Assembly (NCBI GenBank): GCA_965371225.1 | Contig: CBDUXP010000011.1 | Coordinates: 1 to 64,000, forward strand | Reading direction: 5' to 3' | Length of the DNA stretch: 64,000 nucleotides | Source of the DNA: CBDUXP01 sp965371225 [NCBI: uncultured bacterium] | GTDB lineage: Bacteria; Abyssobacteria; SURF-5; CBDUXP01 | Part shown: piece after piece, positions 8,251-15,270 of the stretch | Numbering within the stretch: position 1 is the stretch's first letter | Layout: each line of letters starts with the position of its first letter | The notes under the pieces: generated by a model | What the model saw: only the letters and a program-made list of their open reading frames with translations | The model's database searches: none | Told to the model about the DNA's origin: nothing | Position numbers and translations under genes: made by a program

Positions 8251-10254
8251 ATGCAACCTGACCCCGATTCTTCCTGGACGGACCAGGAGAAATGGACATG
8301 GGAGTGCATTGTCAGTGGCCAGCCTGCTGATTTCTACGATTATCCTGAAAGGTTTGGTGCTGTATCTGGTCCCGCCGCCAGGGATGAGTGGGATAATCCG
8401 GACGCGTTAAACCGAATTCTGCGGCCGGAGTTTCTGCAGATGGTTCTATTGCAGCATCCATGGTGTGACGCCTTGCCTCGTCAAGGTGTGCGCATTGGTG
8501 GCGCTCGATTCGTTTCCGCCATTGACCTTTCCTACGCTAGCTTCAACGCTCAGTTGAGTCTGCGCGCATGCCGTTTTGAAGACGATATCAACTTGAGATG
8601 TATTTCCACGCCACAGTGGTTGAACTTTGGGCAATCCATCCTTTCCGCAACACTCAATCTTGACATGGCCTCAATTGGAAACGCTGTGATCCTCGACGAA
8701 ACTGCTGCGTTTGGAAAAGTTAGCCTCGACGGCGCCCAAATTGCGCAGCAGCTTTCCGCTAATGGTGCCACCATGAACGCTCTGTTCAGCATGAATGGGA
8801 TAGAGATCGAAAGGGGACTTTTTCTGCGGAATGAAGGGACATTTAGCGAAATCGATCTTCGGGGTGCAGAAGTCGGAGGCGCTCTTGAGCTAGAGAGTTC
8901 GAGTTTCTGGGGTGAGATCGAAATGAACGGTGCAGTGATAGACGGGTACATGAATCTACAGGATGCTTCGTTCTTCGGACGAGTAACTCTTTTGGGGGTG
9001 CAGATCAGTGGCTCCATTAACGGACAAGGTGCAGAGTTCTGGGAGCCGCTAAGCCTCAACCAAGCGCGGATCGAAGGATCGTGTCGTTTCGAGCACGCAA
9101 AACCACGAGGGGAACTAGACTTTCGTTACGCCGAGTTGGGCGGGATGCTTGTTTTATCGGGTGTGGACTTTCAGGGGGACATAGGGCTCGAAGGGAGCGT
9201 TATCAAAAGGGGGTTAGTTCTCCATCACGCGCACATCGTAGGACTCATACGCATGCGCGGTGCCATCATAGGAGAGCGACTCGGATTGGATCACCTTGCG
9301 TTGTTTGGAAGCCTGGATATGGAATCCTTGACTCTAAATGGCGATCTCTTGTTTCGCTGTGGGGAGATACTTCCCATGTCTATGAGCGGAGCGGAGTATC
9401 CCGGTTCCGTGTTCACGGAATCCTACTATCATGATTCTCACCGCGCGATACACGGGCCTGTTTATGCCGCTACTGATGATGGGCGCGTGTGGCTCATTCA
9501 CGCACAAGTGGACGGAAATATAGACCTCAGCGATTCGAAGTTCGGGGTCGTCGATATGCGAACATTAAGGGTAGGAGGTGAGATGCGTTTTGGTATTGGT
9601 GCTGCGCATGCGCGCTGGTCGGGAGGTAGCTATCTTGATCTCCGCGGTGCGCATGCCAATGTGCTGTGGTGGCACGCGTCCGCTTGGCCATCTTCTATCC
9701 GTCTCACTGGTTTCACTTATGAGCTGCTTGCAGGTTATAAGTCAGATAGCACTGCCGGTGATCCCGTAAATGAGCTTGACAAGTACGTAAGATGGCTCTC
9801 GTTAGATAGAACTCAGTCTCTTCAGCCCTACGCTCAACTTGCTACTGTTTTACAGAAGCTCGGTGAGAGAGAAATCGCGAACGACATTCGGTACGAAGCT
9901 AAGAAACGCCAGTACCGCAATAGTGATGGAATGCCGGCGGTTCTGCTATTTCTCCAGTGGATAACGGTAGGTTTCGGGTATCGTCTCAGATATGCATTGG
10001 GTTGGGCATGCGTCTTGGTCATTGTTGGCGCCCTATGGTTGGCTTTGGGCAAGGAAGTGATTGATCCCTCCATAGAGAGCCCAATATTTTTCAGCCTGGA
10101 TGCCGTACTTCCGTTGATCGAATTGTCGCCGGCGCATGATGAAATCGTCCTGACAGGTCTGACCAAATGGTGTTTTGGAGTTCTCCGCATATTTGGCTGG
10201 GTCCTCATTTCCTTTGTGATCGCGGGATTGTCGGGCATTATCAAACAGGTCTAG
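8251..10254 (+). CDS. Membrane-anchored beta-solenoid (pentapeptide-like) protein, probably acquired
   Basis: 667 residues. After about 80 N-terminal residues, a long repetitive region (roughly 80-490) shows short loosely repeated units of the kind I-D/N-L-x-G/A-A (LDGAQIAQQLSANGATM, IDLRGAEVGGALELESS, GAVIDGYMNLQDASF), suggesting a right-handed beta-solenoid. A helical segment follows (YAQLATVLQKLGEREIANDI), and then at least two membrane segments near 560-600 and 640-667, with a conserved-looking FFSLDAVLPLIEL between them. This C-terminal layout resembles large actinobacterial proteins annotated as membrane-associated oxidoreductases, a name without proven chemistry. Third codon positions are far less GC-rich than in every neighbour, which points to horizontal transfer. 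The start at 8251 has only a weak AGAGA ahead of it. Function unknown. Confidence 0.75.
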   Translation: MQPDPDSSWTDQEKWTWECIVSGQPADFYDYPERFGAVSGPAARDEWDNPDALNRILRPEFLQMVLLQHPWCDALPRQGVRIGGARFVSAIDLSYASFNAQLSLRACRFEDDINLRCISTPQWLNFGQSILSATLNLDMASIGNAVILDETAAFGKVSLDGAQIAQQLSANGATMNALFSMNGIEIERGLFLRNEGTFSEIDLRGAEVGGALELESSSFWGEIEMNGAVIDGYMNLQDASFFGRVTLLGVQISGSINGQGAEFWEPLSLNQARIEGSCRFEHAKPRGELDFRYAELGGMLVLSGVDFQGDIGLEGSVIKRGLVLHHAHIVGLIRMRGAIIGERLGLDHLALFGSLDMESLTLNGDLLFRCGEILPMSMSGAEYPGSVFTESYYHDSHRAIHGPVYAATDDGRVWLIHAQVDGNIDLSDSKFGVVDMRTLRVGGEMRFGIGAAHARWSGGSYLDLRGAHANVLWWHASAWPSSIRLTGFTYELLAGYKSDSTAGDPVNELDKYVRWLSLDRTQSLQPYAQLATVLQKLGEREIANDIRYEAKKRQYRNSDGMPAVLLFLQWITVGFGYRLRYALGWACVLVIVGALWLALGKEVIDPSIESPIFFSLDAVLPLIELSPAHDEIVLTGLTKWCFGVLRIFGWVLISFVIAGLSGIIKQV

Positions 10255-10422
10255 ATTTGAGAACTTATTGGATTGAGGTGTGTTGTGCTAGCGTTCCCCT
10301 CTAAACGCAAGCCGATGGCAGGTTGGCCGACCCGCGTACGCACAGCAGACCCATGTTGTGTGGTAGGGTCGAGGGCACGTGGCCGGGCCGGGGGGTCCGG
10401 CAGACAGTGGAGGAGGCAGACC

Positions 10423-10644
10423 ATGCGGAAGATACGGATACTGAGTGCGATCGTAGTGGCGGGGATGCTGGTCGTCGGCTGCGGCGGCGGCAATGATGAG
10501 GCCACGGACGCGCCCTCGCCGCTGGACGAGGATGCTGCGATCACGGGGATGTTCGGCGCGAAAGGCGTGGCGGAAGACGTGGCGGCCGACGCCGCCGAAC
10601 AGGCGGAAGACACGAACGAGGCTGCGGCCGAAGCGATGGAGTAG
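10423..10644 (+). CDS. Small secreted lipoprotein, 73 aa
   Basis: A short protein with a classic lipoprotein signal: MRKIRI, a hydrophobic stretch, and a lipobox LVVGC with Cys20 as the lipidated residue. The mature part is about 50 residues, very acidic and Ala/Glu/Asp-rich (DEDAAITGMFGAKG, DTNEAAAEAME), so it is likely helical and without an enzyme domain. ATG 10423 was chosen because a perfect AGGAGG lies 7 bases before it; longer in-frame starts have no ribosome-binding site. It stands alone between the AT-richer gene and a repeat-rich gap. It could act as a small outer-membrane spacer or stress lipoprotein, but nothing in the sequence decides that. Confidence 0.75.
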   Translation: MRKIRILSAIVVAGMLVVGCGGGNDEATDAPSPLDEDAAITGMFGAKGVAEDVAADAAEQAEDTNEAAAEAME

Positions 10645-10659
10645 CGGTCGCCCACGGGC

Positions 10660-10685
10660 GGGCGGACACATAGGTCCGCCCCTAC
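10660..10685. repeat. Palindromic repeat, GGGCGGAC / GTCCGCCC type
   Basis: GGGCGGAC, a 6-base loop and GTCCGCCC form a perfect hairpin followed by CTAC. The same CCCCTAC tail follows the other palindromic repeat class at 10735 and 13475. It sits 15 bases after the lipoprotein stop codon and may also serve as its terminator. Confidence 0.6.
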
Positions 10686-10689
10686 ATGA

Positions 10690-10833
10690 TTCTTCCTTGG
10701 CGTACTTGGCGCCTTGGCGGTTCGACCTCGGGGCGGGCCGGTCTGAAGACCGGCCCCTACCCTGAGTTTCTCTTGCGCCTTGGCGGTTCAGTCTTCTCTT
10801 CTTCGAGCTCTTGGGGTCTTGGTGGTTCGTCCC
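10690..10833 (-). repeat. Cluster of three 'AACCGCCAAGGCGCCAAG'-type repeats
   Basis: Read on the minus strand, three related segments occur in a row: AACCACCAAGACCCCAAG, AACCGCCAAGGCGCAAG and AACCGCCAAGGCGCCAAG. A GGGCCGGTCT palindrome (10735-10756) is inserted between the second and third. The cluster ends a few bases past the stop of the acyl-CoA dehydrogenase gene. The order looks like a composite of two repeat families, not a random run. Confidence 0.6.
10735..10760 (+). repeat. GGGCCGGTCT-GA-AGACCGGCCC-CTAC palindromic repeat, copy 1
   Basis: A 10-bp perfect inverted repeat with a 2-base centre, followed by CTAC. Further copies lie at 13475-13500 and, inverted, at 33816-33841. All three are intergenic. 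Confidence 0.7.
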
Positions 10834-10836
10834 AAG

Positions 10837-11976
10837 TCAGCGCGGGGTGAAGTCTTTCCCGATCACGTCGCGGGCGATGATGAGCTTCATGATGTTTTCC
10901 GCGCCATCGCCGATCTGCCAGCCGATCACGTCGCGCAGCCGCTGTTCGATGGGCAGGTCGCGCGAATAGCCGTAGTGCCCGTGTAACACGAGGCACTGGC
11001 GGATCACATCGCCGGCGACCTTCGGCGCGTACCACTTCACCATCGCCCCTTCCTTTGTACACGGGATCCCCTGCTCGCGCATCCAGAGCACGCGATAGCT
11101 CTGCACCCGGGCAAGGTCGAGCAGGGTCGCCGCCTCGGCGATGGGGAACGCCACGCCCTGGAACGTGGCCAGTGGCACGCCGAACTGGTGTCGCCCCTTC
11201 GTGTACTCGACGGTTTCGTCCAGCGTCTGCTGGGCGGCGCCGATGCACTTGAGCGCGATGATCGCGCGGTTGATGTCGAAAAACTTGCTGATCATGGGGA
11301 ACGCGCGGCCCGGTTCGCCGACCATCCAGTGCGCCGGCACTTCTACGTTCTCCATGCGCACGATGCCGCGGGGCACGGCGCGGCACCCCATGTCCTCCAC
11401 CGTCTCGAAGGAGAGGCCGGGCGTCTCGCGCGGGATGAGGAACGCGCTCAGCCCGCGCCAGCCGCTCGAGTCCGGGTCCGTGCGCACGAACATGTAGAAC
11501 ACATGGCCGTTCAGGAAGCTGACGCTGTTCTTCTCGCCGTTGAGCACGTACACGTCGCCGTGCCGTTCGCCCGTGCTCCGGATGCCGCCCATGTCCGAAC
11601 CGGCGTCCGCTTCCGTCAGGCAGAGCGCGGCAAACTGCTCGCCGGACGTGATCCCCGGCATCCACCGGTCTCGCAGCTCCTGCGGCGCCTCACGCAGGTA
11701 CTCCTTGAAAAGCCCGGGGCCCAGGCTGGGCAGCGCCACGTTGAAGTCGCCGCGCGCCACCTCCTCCGCCGTGATGCCGGACACGATGAGCGTGCGCTCG
11801 GCCTCGCGGCCCCGCCAGAAGTCGGCCGCGAACTGCAGCACCCGCTTGATCTGCTCGTGCGGGTACGCCTGCTCTGCGTCCCACTTCTGGTAGTACGGCG
11901 CCAGTTCTGTTAGCGCCAGCTCGCGCAACTGCGCGCGGTACTCCTCCTGAACCGGGGTGAACGAGTAGTCCAGCAT
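10837..11976 (-). CDS. Acyl-CoA dehydrogenase family flavoprotein
   Basis: 379 residues, standard length for the acyl-CoA dehydrogenase family, which oxidises acyl-CoA at C2-C3 using FAD and passes electrons to ETF. Visible blocks: ALCLTEADAGSDMGGI (substrate/FAD region), the middle beta domain (VYVLNGEKNSVSFLN, ENVEVPAHWMVGEPG), and the C-terminal helices with YTKGRHQFGVPLATFQ and HGHYGYSRDLPIEQRLRD. At the position of the usual catalytic Glu motif (YEGT) this protein has IGDGAENIM, i.e. Asp, as in ACAD10/11-like enzymes. The substrate is unknown. ATG 11976 lies 7 bases after the stop of the diiron protein upstream, so the two are co-transcribed; with the TetR gene they form an operon at 13409-10837. 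Confidence 0.92.
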   Translation of the reverse strand: MLDYSFTPVQEEYRAQLRELALTELAPYYQKWDAEQAYPHEQIKRVLQFAADFWRGREAERTLIVSGITAEEVARGDFNVALPSLGPGLFKEYLREAPQELRDRWMPGITSGEQFAALCLTEADAGSDMGGIRSTGERHGDVYVLNGEKNSVSFLNGHVFYMFVRTDPDSSGWRGLSAFLIPRETPGLSFETVEDMGCRAVPRGIVRMENVEVPAHWMVGEPGRAFPMISKFFDINRAIIALKCIGAAQQTLDETVEYTKGRHQFGVPLATFQGVAFPIAEAATLLDLARVQSYRVLWMREQGIPCTKEGAMVKWYAPKVAGDVIRQCLVLHGHYGYSRDLPIEQRLRDVIGWQIGDGAENIMKLIIARDVIGKDFTPR

Positions 11977-11983
11977 GCCGCGC

Positions 11984-12763
11984 CTACCGCTCCGCCGGCG
12001 CGCCGGCGTCGGCCATGGCGTGAAACGCGTCCGCGTCGGCGTAGCGGACGATGGTGGGCACGATCTCCTGGACGGCCACGTCGGCAATCCATTCGTAATC
12101 TTCCGCCGTGAGCTTGCCCAGCATATCCAGCGCCTCGCACGCCTCCGGCGACAGCGTGCTCCGATCCGCCTCCAAGAGGGTGTTGTGCTGCCCGACCATT
12201 TCCAGGTGCGTCTCTTCCTGCGCGAGGATCGCCGTCAGCACGAACTCCACCCGCCCCACGATGTCTTTCGGGAGCGTCGAGCGCTGCACGGCCTCGATGA
12301 GGCTGCCGTACAGGAGTTGCACCATGATCTCGTACCCGAACGAGGTGGTCATGTACATGTTCAGGCGCGAGTACACGCCGCGTTCCTTCAGCCGCGCGCG
12401 GTTGATCTCGCGCACTTTGAGGTAGTACGGCGCGCCCGTGCGGACGTGGTCGTACAGGAAGCTGCCGTCATCGGCGAAGTACTCGGGGAAAAACTCCTCG
12501 GCCAGCATCCGCGCGCTTTCGCCGTGGCCGTGCTCCTCCAGCTCCTGCTGGCGCAGGTTGTGGATCAGGCGCGCCAACTCCTCCTGCCGGATGGCGGCCA
12601 CCCCCGCCTCGCCCAACCGCTCCCCCTCCGCGGCGCCCATCAGGAAAATGGCCAGCATCAGCCGGTAGTTCGTGAGGTTCTGCAATCCCAGCGCGTACTC
12701 CGGCGTCTCGATGACCGGCCGCAGCCGTTCCCGAACGGCGTCTTCGTCAAGAATAATCGTCAT
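11984..12763 (-). CDS. Ferritin-like protein with a putative diiron site
   Basis: 259 residues, all-helical in appearance. A complete set of diiron-type ligands can be traced: a Glu near 46-48, E77-x-x-H80, E145 and E183-x-x-H186 (AQEETHLEM). This is the pattern of the ferritin-like/diiron oxygenase superfamily. No closer family was recognised. ATG 12763 was chosen because AGGGG lies 8 bases upstream; the frame runs on upstream into the TetR coding end without a ribosome site. It sits between a TetR regulator and an acyl-CoA dehydrogenase on the same strand with very short gaps, so the three probably act in one pathway, for example oxidative modification of an acyl or lipid substrate. The ligand assignment is read from the sequence; the reaction is not known. 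Confidence 0.7.
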   Translation of the reverse strand: MTIILDEDAVRERLRPVIETPEYALGLQNLTNYRLMLAIFLMGAAEGERLGEAGVAAIRQEELARLIHNLRQQELEEHGHGESARMLAEEFFPEYFADDGSFLYDHVRTGAPYYLKVREINRARLKERGVYSRLNMYMTTSFGYEIMVQLLYGSLIEAVQRSTLPKDIVGRVEFVLTAILAQEETHLEMVGQHNTLLEADRSTLSPEACEALDMLGKLTAEDYEWIADVAVQEIVPTIVRYADADAFHAMADAGAPAER

Positions 12764-12800
12764 CTGTTGTCCCCTGTTGAATGCGACGTATGCGTCGCCT

Positions 12801-13409
12801 TCACGCACCCCGCTTCGGATTGGCGATGCCGTAATTGAACACGTCATCCATGACGCCCATGATCTCCTCGAACGGATAGTCGCGCTCGCCCGACGTTTCA
12901 CGCGCCACCAGCACCGTTCCCAAGTGGTACATCAGGTACGCGACGCGCTCCGGATCGATGGGCCGCAGCGACCCCTCCGCCACCCCTGCTTCGAGCACGC
13001 GCCGCAGGATCCCTATGACCTGCTCGCCCTGTCGCGCCATGGCGGCGCGGGCCACCGGTTCCAGGGTCATCTCCCCGTCGGCCGTGGCCGCGAGACGCAG
13101 CACGTCGTTCCGCGCGTACACCGCCCGCGCGATCTCGACCATGCGACGCAACTTCTGGCGTGCGTCGGTCGCGTCCGCGATGGCCGCTTCCACCTCACGC
13201 ACGAACGCCTCGTGGTCCCGGTCGAGCAGCCCCGCGTACAGCTCTTCCTTATTGTGAAAGTGCGCGTAGAGCGTGGCGCGGGAACAGCCCGCCTGCCGGG
13301 CCACCTCCCCCATGGTGGTCTTGCGCGCGCCGAAGCGGTGGAACCGCTCGCGGGCGCCGTCGAGGATGGCTTGGCGAGTGTCCGGGCCCGCAGGCGCTTG
13401 GGTGGGCAT
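12801..13409 (-). CDS. TetR/AcrR family transcriptional regulator
   Basis: 202 residues, usual TetR length. The N-terminal HTH is clear: RQAILDGARERFHRFGARKT, then TMGEVARQAGCSRATLYAHF and HNKEELYAGLL. The C-terminal ligand-binding half is helical and family-specific (RAVYARNDVLRLAATADG). It is the first gene of a three-gene operon with a ferritin-like diiron protein and an acyl-CoA dehydrogenase, and its promoter overlaps an inverted repeat, so autoregulation in response to an acyl-CoA or lipid ligand is a reasonable inference. There is no Shine-Dalgarno at ATG 13409; the -10 box ends 8 bases upstream, so the transcript is probably leaderless. Confidence 0.93.
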   Translation of the reverse strand: MPTQAPAGPDTRQAILDGARERFHRFGARKTTMGEVARQAGCSRATLYAHFHNKEELYAGLLDRDHEAFVREVEAAIADATDARQKLRRMVEIARAVYARNDVLRLAATADGEMTLEPVARAAMARQGEQVIGILRRVLEAGVAEGSLRPIDPERVAYLMYHLGTVLVARETSGERDYPFEEIMGVMDDVFNYGIANPKRGA

Positions 13410-13417
13410 GGCGAGGA

Positions 13418-13446
13418 TGATTAGACATTTATCGTATAGTTGTCAA
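13418..13446 (-). promoter_or_regulatory. Promoter and probable TetR operator
   Basis: On the minus strand TTGACA (13446-13441), a 17-base spacer and TAATCA (13423-13418) precede ATG 13409 by 8 bases. The spacer lies within an imperfect dyad GACA-x2-TAT-x3-ATA-x2-TGTC type (13425-13445), a plausible binding site for the TetR protein encoded directly downstream. The region is conspicuously AT-rich. Confidence 0.65.
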
Positions 13447-13474
13447 GTTCTCTATTCAGCACAGGCCTGCGCGC

Positions 13475-13500
13475 GGGCCGGTCTGAAGACCGGCCCCTAC
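13475..13500 (+). repeat. GGGCCGGTCT-GA-AGACCGGCCC-CTAC palindromic repeat, copy 2
   Basis: Identical core to the copy at 10735, again followed by CTAC. It lies between the TetR promoter and the end of the DNA glycosylase gene, where it could also terminate transcription of the latter. Confidence 0.7.
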
Positions 13501-13509
13501 CAGGCGGGG

Positions 13510-14196
13510 TTAGGTCGCTGTGGGGTCGTGGCGGTGCCAGCCGTCGAGGGGGCAGGCGGCGCAGGCGGGGTTGCGGCGTGAGCAGTAGTCCTTGCCGGCG
13601 GAGACGATGTGGCCGTGCAACTCGCCGAAGTACGGTTGCTCGCCGTCGACCGCGTGCATGACGAAATCGCGTAGTTCCTGGTACGTGGCTTTGGGGGCGG
13701 TCAGTCCGTGGCGCGCGAAGATGCGGCGCGTGTACGCGTCGGCGACGAACACGGGATGCCCGAGCGCATAACAGAGGATGCAGTCGGCCGTTTCGGGGCC
13801 GATGCCGTGCAGCGCGAGCAGCGCGCGGCGCATGTCGGCGAGCGGCACGCGCCGCATGGCGGCCACGGAGCCGTCGTGCTCGGCCACCATCCACCGCGTA
13901 AAGCCCTTCAGCTTCGTGGCCTTCTGGTTGAAGTAGCCGGACGGCTTGATCAGCCGCCGCAGCCGGTCCATGCGGCAGCGGGCGAGGGGCTGCGGTTCCA
14001 GCAGGCCCGCGCCCCGCAGGTTCGCGACCGCCGTCTCCACGTTGGTCCACGCGGTGTTCTGCACGAGGATGGCGCCGACCATCACCTCGAACGGCGTCTC
14101 GGCCGGCCACCACCCGCTCGGCCCATAGGCGGCGCCCAGGGTGGCCGCGAGTTCGGGCACGAGCGCCGCCGGTGACCCTGCAGAACGCTTGGGCAT
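13510..14196 (-). CDS. HhH-GPD family DNA glycosylase (EndoIII/MagIII-like)
   Basis: 228 residues. The HhH-GPD fold is evident: FEVMVGAILVQNTAWTNVE, then the helix-hairpin-helix LLALHGIGPETADCIL and the catalytic Asp153 in VADAYTRR, 18 residues after the hairpin position, exactly the endonuclease III spacing. The residue at the EndoIII catalytic lysine position is Glu135 (GPET for GRKT), so a monofunctional glycosylase, probably removing alkylated bases as in MagIII-like enzymes, is expected. The C-terminal iron-sulfur loop has Cys-x6-Cys-x2-Cys, but the fourth ligand position (x5 further) is His in PLDGWH. It acts in base-excision repair. Start ATG 14196 begins the conserved N-terminus. It stands apart from its neighbours. 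Confidence 0.88.
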   Translation of the reverse strand: MPKRSAGSPAALVPELAATLGAAYGPSGWWPAETPFEVMVGAILVQNTAWTNVETAVANLRGAGLLEPQPLARCRMDRLRRLIKPSGYFNQKATKLKGFTRWMVAEHDGSVAAMRRVPLADMRRALLALHGIGPETADCILCYALGHPVFVADAYTRRIFARHGLTAPKATYQELRDFVMHAVDGEQPYFGELHGHIVSAGKDYCSRRNPACAACPLDGWHRHDPTAT

Positions 14197-14312
14197 ACGC
14201 AGAGTCTAGCCCGGGCCCAGCCCGTGCGCTTCACACCTCCGGCGTGCCGCAGGTTCGCGGCGCGAAATCCGGAACCGCGCCGGTGCCACGCGCCGGGAAT
14301 CGGCCCCGGCCG

Positions 14313-14735
14313 CTAGGGGACGCCGGCGGGCGCTTCGGGTCTGGCCATCGCGCCGCGGAGGCGCATGTCGTAATAGAAAAGGAAGGGAATCCACGCCCAG
14401 TTCGTGAGCGTGATCGTTAGCATCACACGCGCGGGGGCCTCACCGACGAGGAATCCCAGCGTCACCGCCAGCGCCGTGATGGTTTTTTCGATCCAGTTGT
14501 ATTTGATCAGCGCCGCTTTGCCCCGCACGTCGCGGCTGACCTCCCAGAACATGCAGCCGAACATGAACACGAAGCCTTGCCACAACCGGACAACGAACGT
14601 GTACTCCAGGGGCGGGTGCTCGAAGCCGAAGGCCGCAGTCATGGGGATCGGGCTGAAGATGCCGCGAATCGATATCGTCCAGTTGATGACCGCATTGACC
14701 ATGAACAGCCAGGCGATCTTTCGCTCGAGCGTCAT
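14313..14735 (-). CDS. Small four-helix membrane protein, 140 aa
   Basis: Four hydrophobic segments can be seen: IAWLFMVNAVINWTISI, YTFVVRLWQGFVFMFGCMFW, ITALAVTLGFLVG, and LTITLTNWAWIPFLFYY, ending in a short Arg/Pro-rich tail. ATG 14735 has a strong GGAGAGGAG about 6 bases upstream. No named family was recognised. The only strong promoter upstream is about 240 bases away (14984-15012), with an open frame of 79 codons between them that ends in an ATGA overlap with this start. Its position beside the MBOAT gene, on the opposite strand, does not imply a shared function. Confidence 0.7.
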   Translation of the reverse strand: MTLERKIAWLFMVNAVINWTISIRGIFSPIPMTAAFGFEHPPLEYTFVVRLWQGFVFMFGCMFWEVSRDVRGKAALIKYNWIEKTITALAVTLGFLVGEAPARVMLTITLTNWAWIPFLFYYDMRLRGAMARPEAPAGVP

Positions 14736-14971
14736 GCCAACTCCTCTCCCACGCGTACGCTACAGTCCGCGCGCTGTGTAGTACGGTCACGGCAGGGCGC
14801 GGCGCTCCGGCCGCCCTGGCGCGCTCGTGGGTTCCCGTGCGAGGGGGTGGGAGGCGGAATCCCGGGTCCGAATCCGGCCAGCGGTGCCAGGCCGGCCTCA
14901 CCGAGCCCCCAGCGCGGCAGCGCGAGGGCGGCCCCTAACTCCGTGAGCCATGAAAAGAGAGAATGTCTCAC
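14732..14971 (-). CDS. Possible 79-codon leader ORF (doubtful)
   Basis: GTG 14971 lies about 12 bases after a strong -10 box, and the frame ends in TGA overlapping ATG 14735 of the membrane protein (ATGA). The layout looks like a translationally coupled leader. The protein (MRHSLFSWLTELGA start, Pro/Gly/Arg-rich remainder) resembles nothing known, and frames of this length occur by chance in GC-rich DNA. Low confidence. Confidence 0.2.
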   Translation of the reverse strand: MRHSLFSWLTELGAALALPRWGLGEAGLAPLAGFGPGIPPPTPSHGNPRARQGGRSAAPCRDRTTQRADCSVRVGEELA

Positions 14972-15270
14972 AATTGCTAGTATAATATAGCAATTGTTAT
15001 ATCTCTTGTCAACTTCATGCGGAGTGCTCCACTGGGCATTCAGCCCATCGCCGGCCCCGCTCAGGCTGCGGCCTCAGCAGGGCCCCTGAACTCTAGGTCA
15101 TCGTCCCGCTAGAGCTAGCCGATCGCGTGCAGGCCCCCCAGCGCAGCAGACGGGTGAGAAGCCAGCACACGGCGCCGCCCACCCACGCTCTACGCGCGCA
15201 CCCGCGCCCCTGCCACTAGAATGGTCGCCGGCCTCGGCGGCTGCGCCGACCGCGGTGGCCGGCCGTTTCC
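14736..15270. other. 535-base gene-poor stretch upstream of the MBOAT gene
   Basis: It holds the strong minus-strand promoter/operator at 14970-15012, and a plus-strand TAGAAT (15217-15222) that could be the -10 of the MBOAT transcript (leader of about 40 bases). The remainder (15020-15210) is GC-rich and shows no convincing gene, RNA or repeat. Confidence 0.5.
14970..15012 (-). promoter_or_regulatory. Strong sigma70-type promoter with overlapping palindrome
   Basis: Minus strand: TTGACA (15012-15007), 17-base spacer, TATATT (14989-14984). The -10 region lies inside a perfect 10-bp inverted repeat, ACAATTGCTA and TAGCAATTGT (14970-14979 and 14988-14997), centred on 8 bases. This is the best consensus promoter in the window together with an obvious operator-like dyad. 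The regulator is not encoded next to it. Confidence 0.75.
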
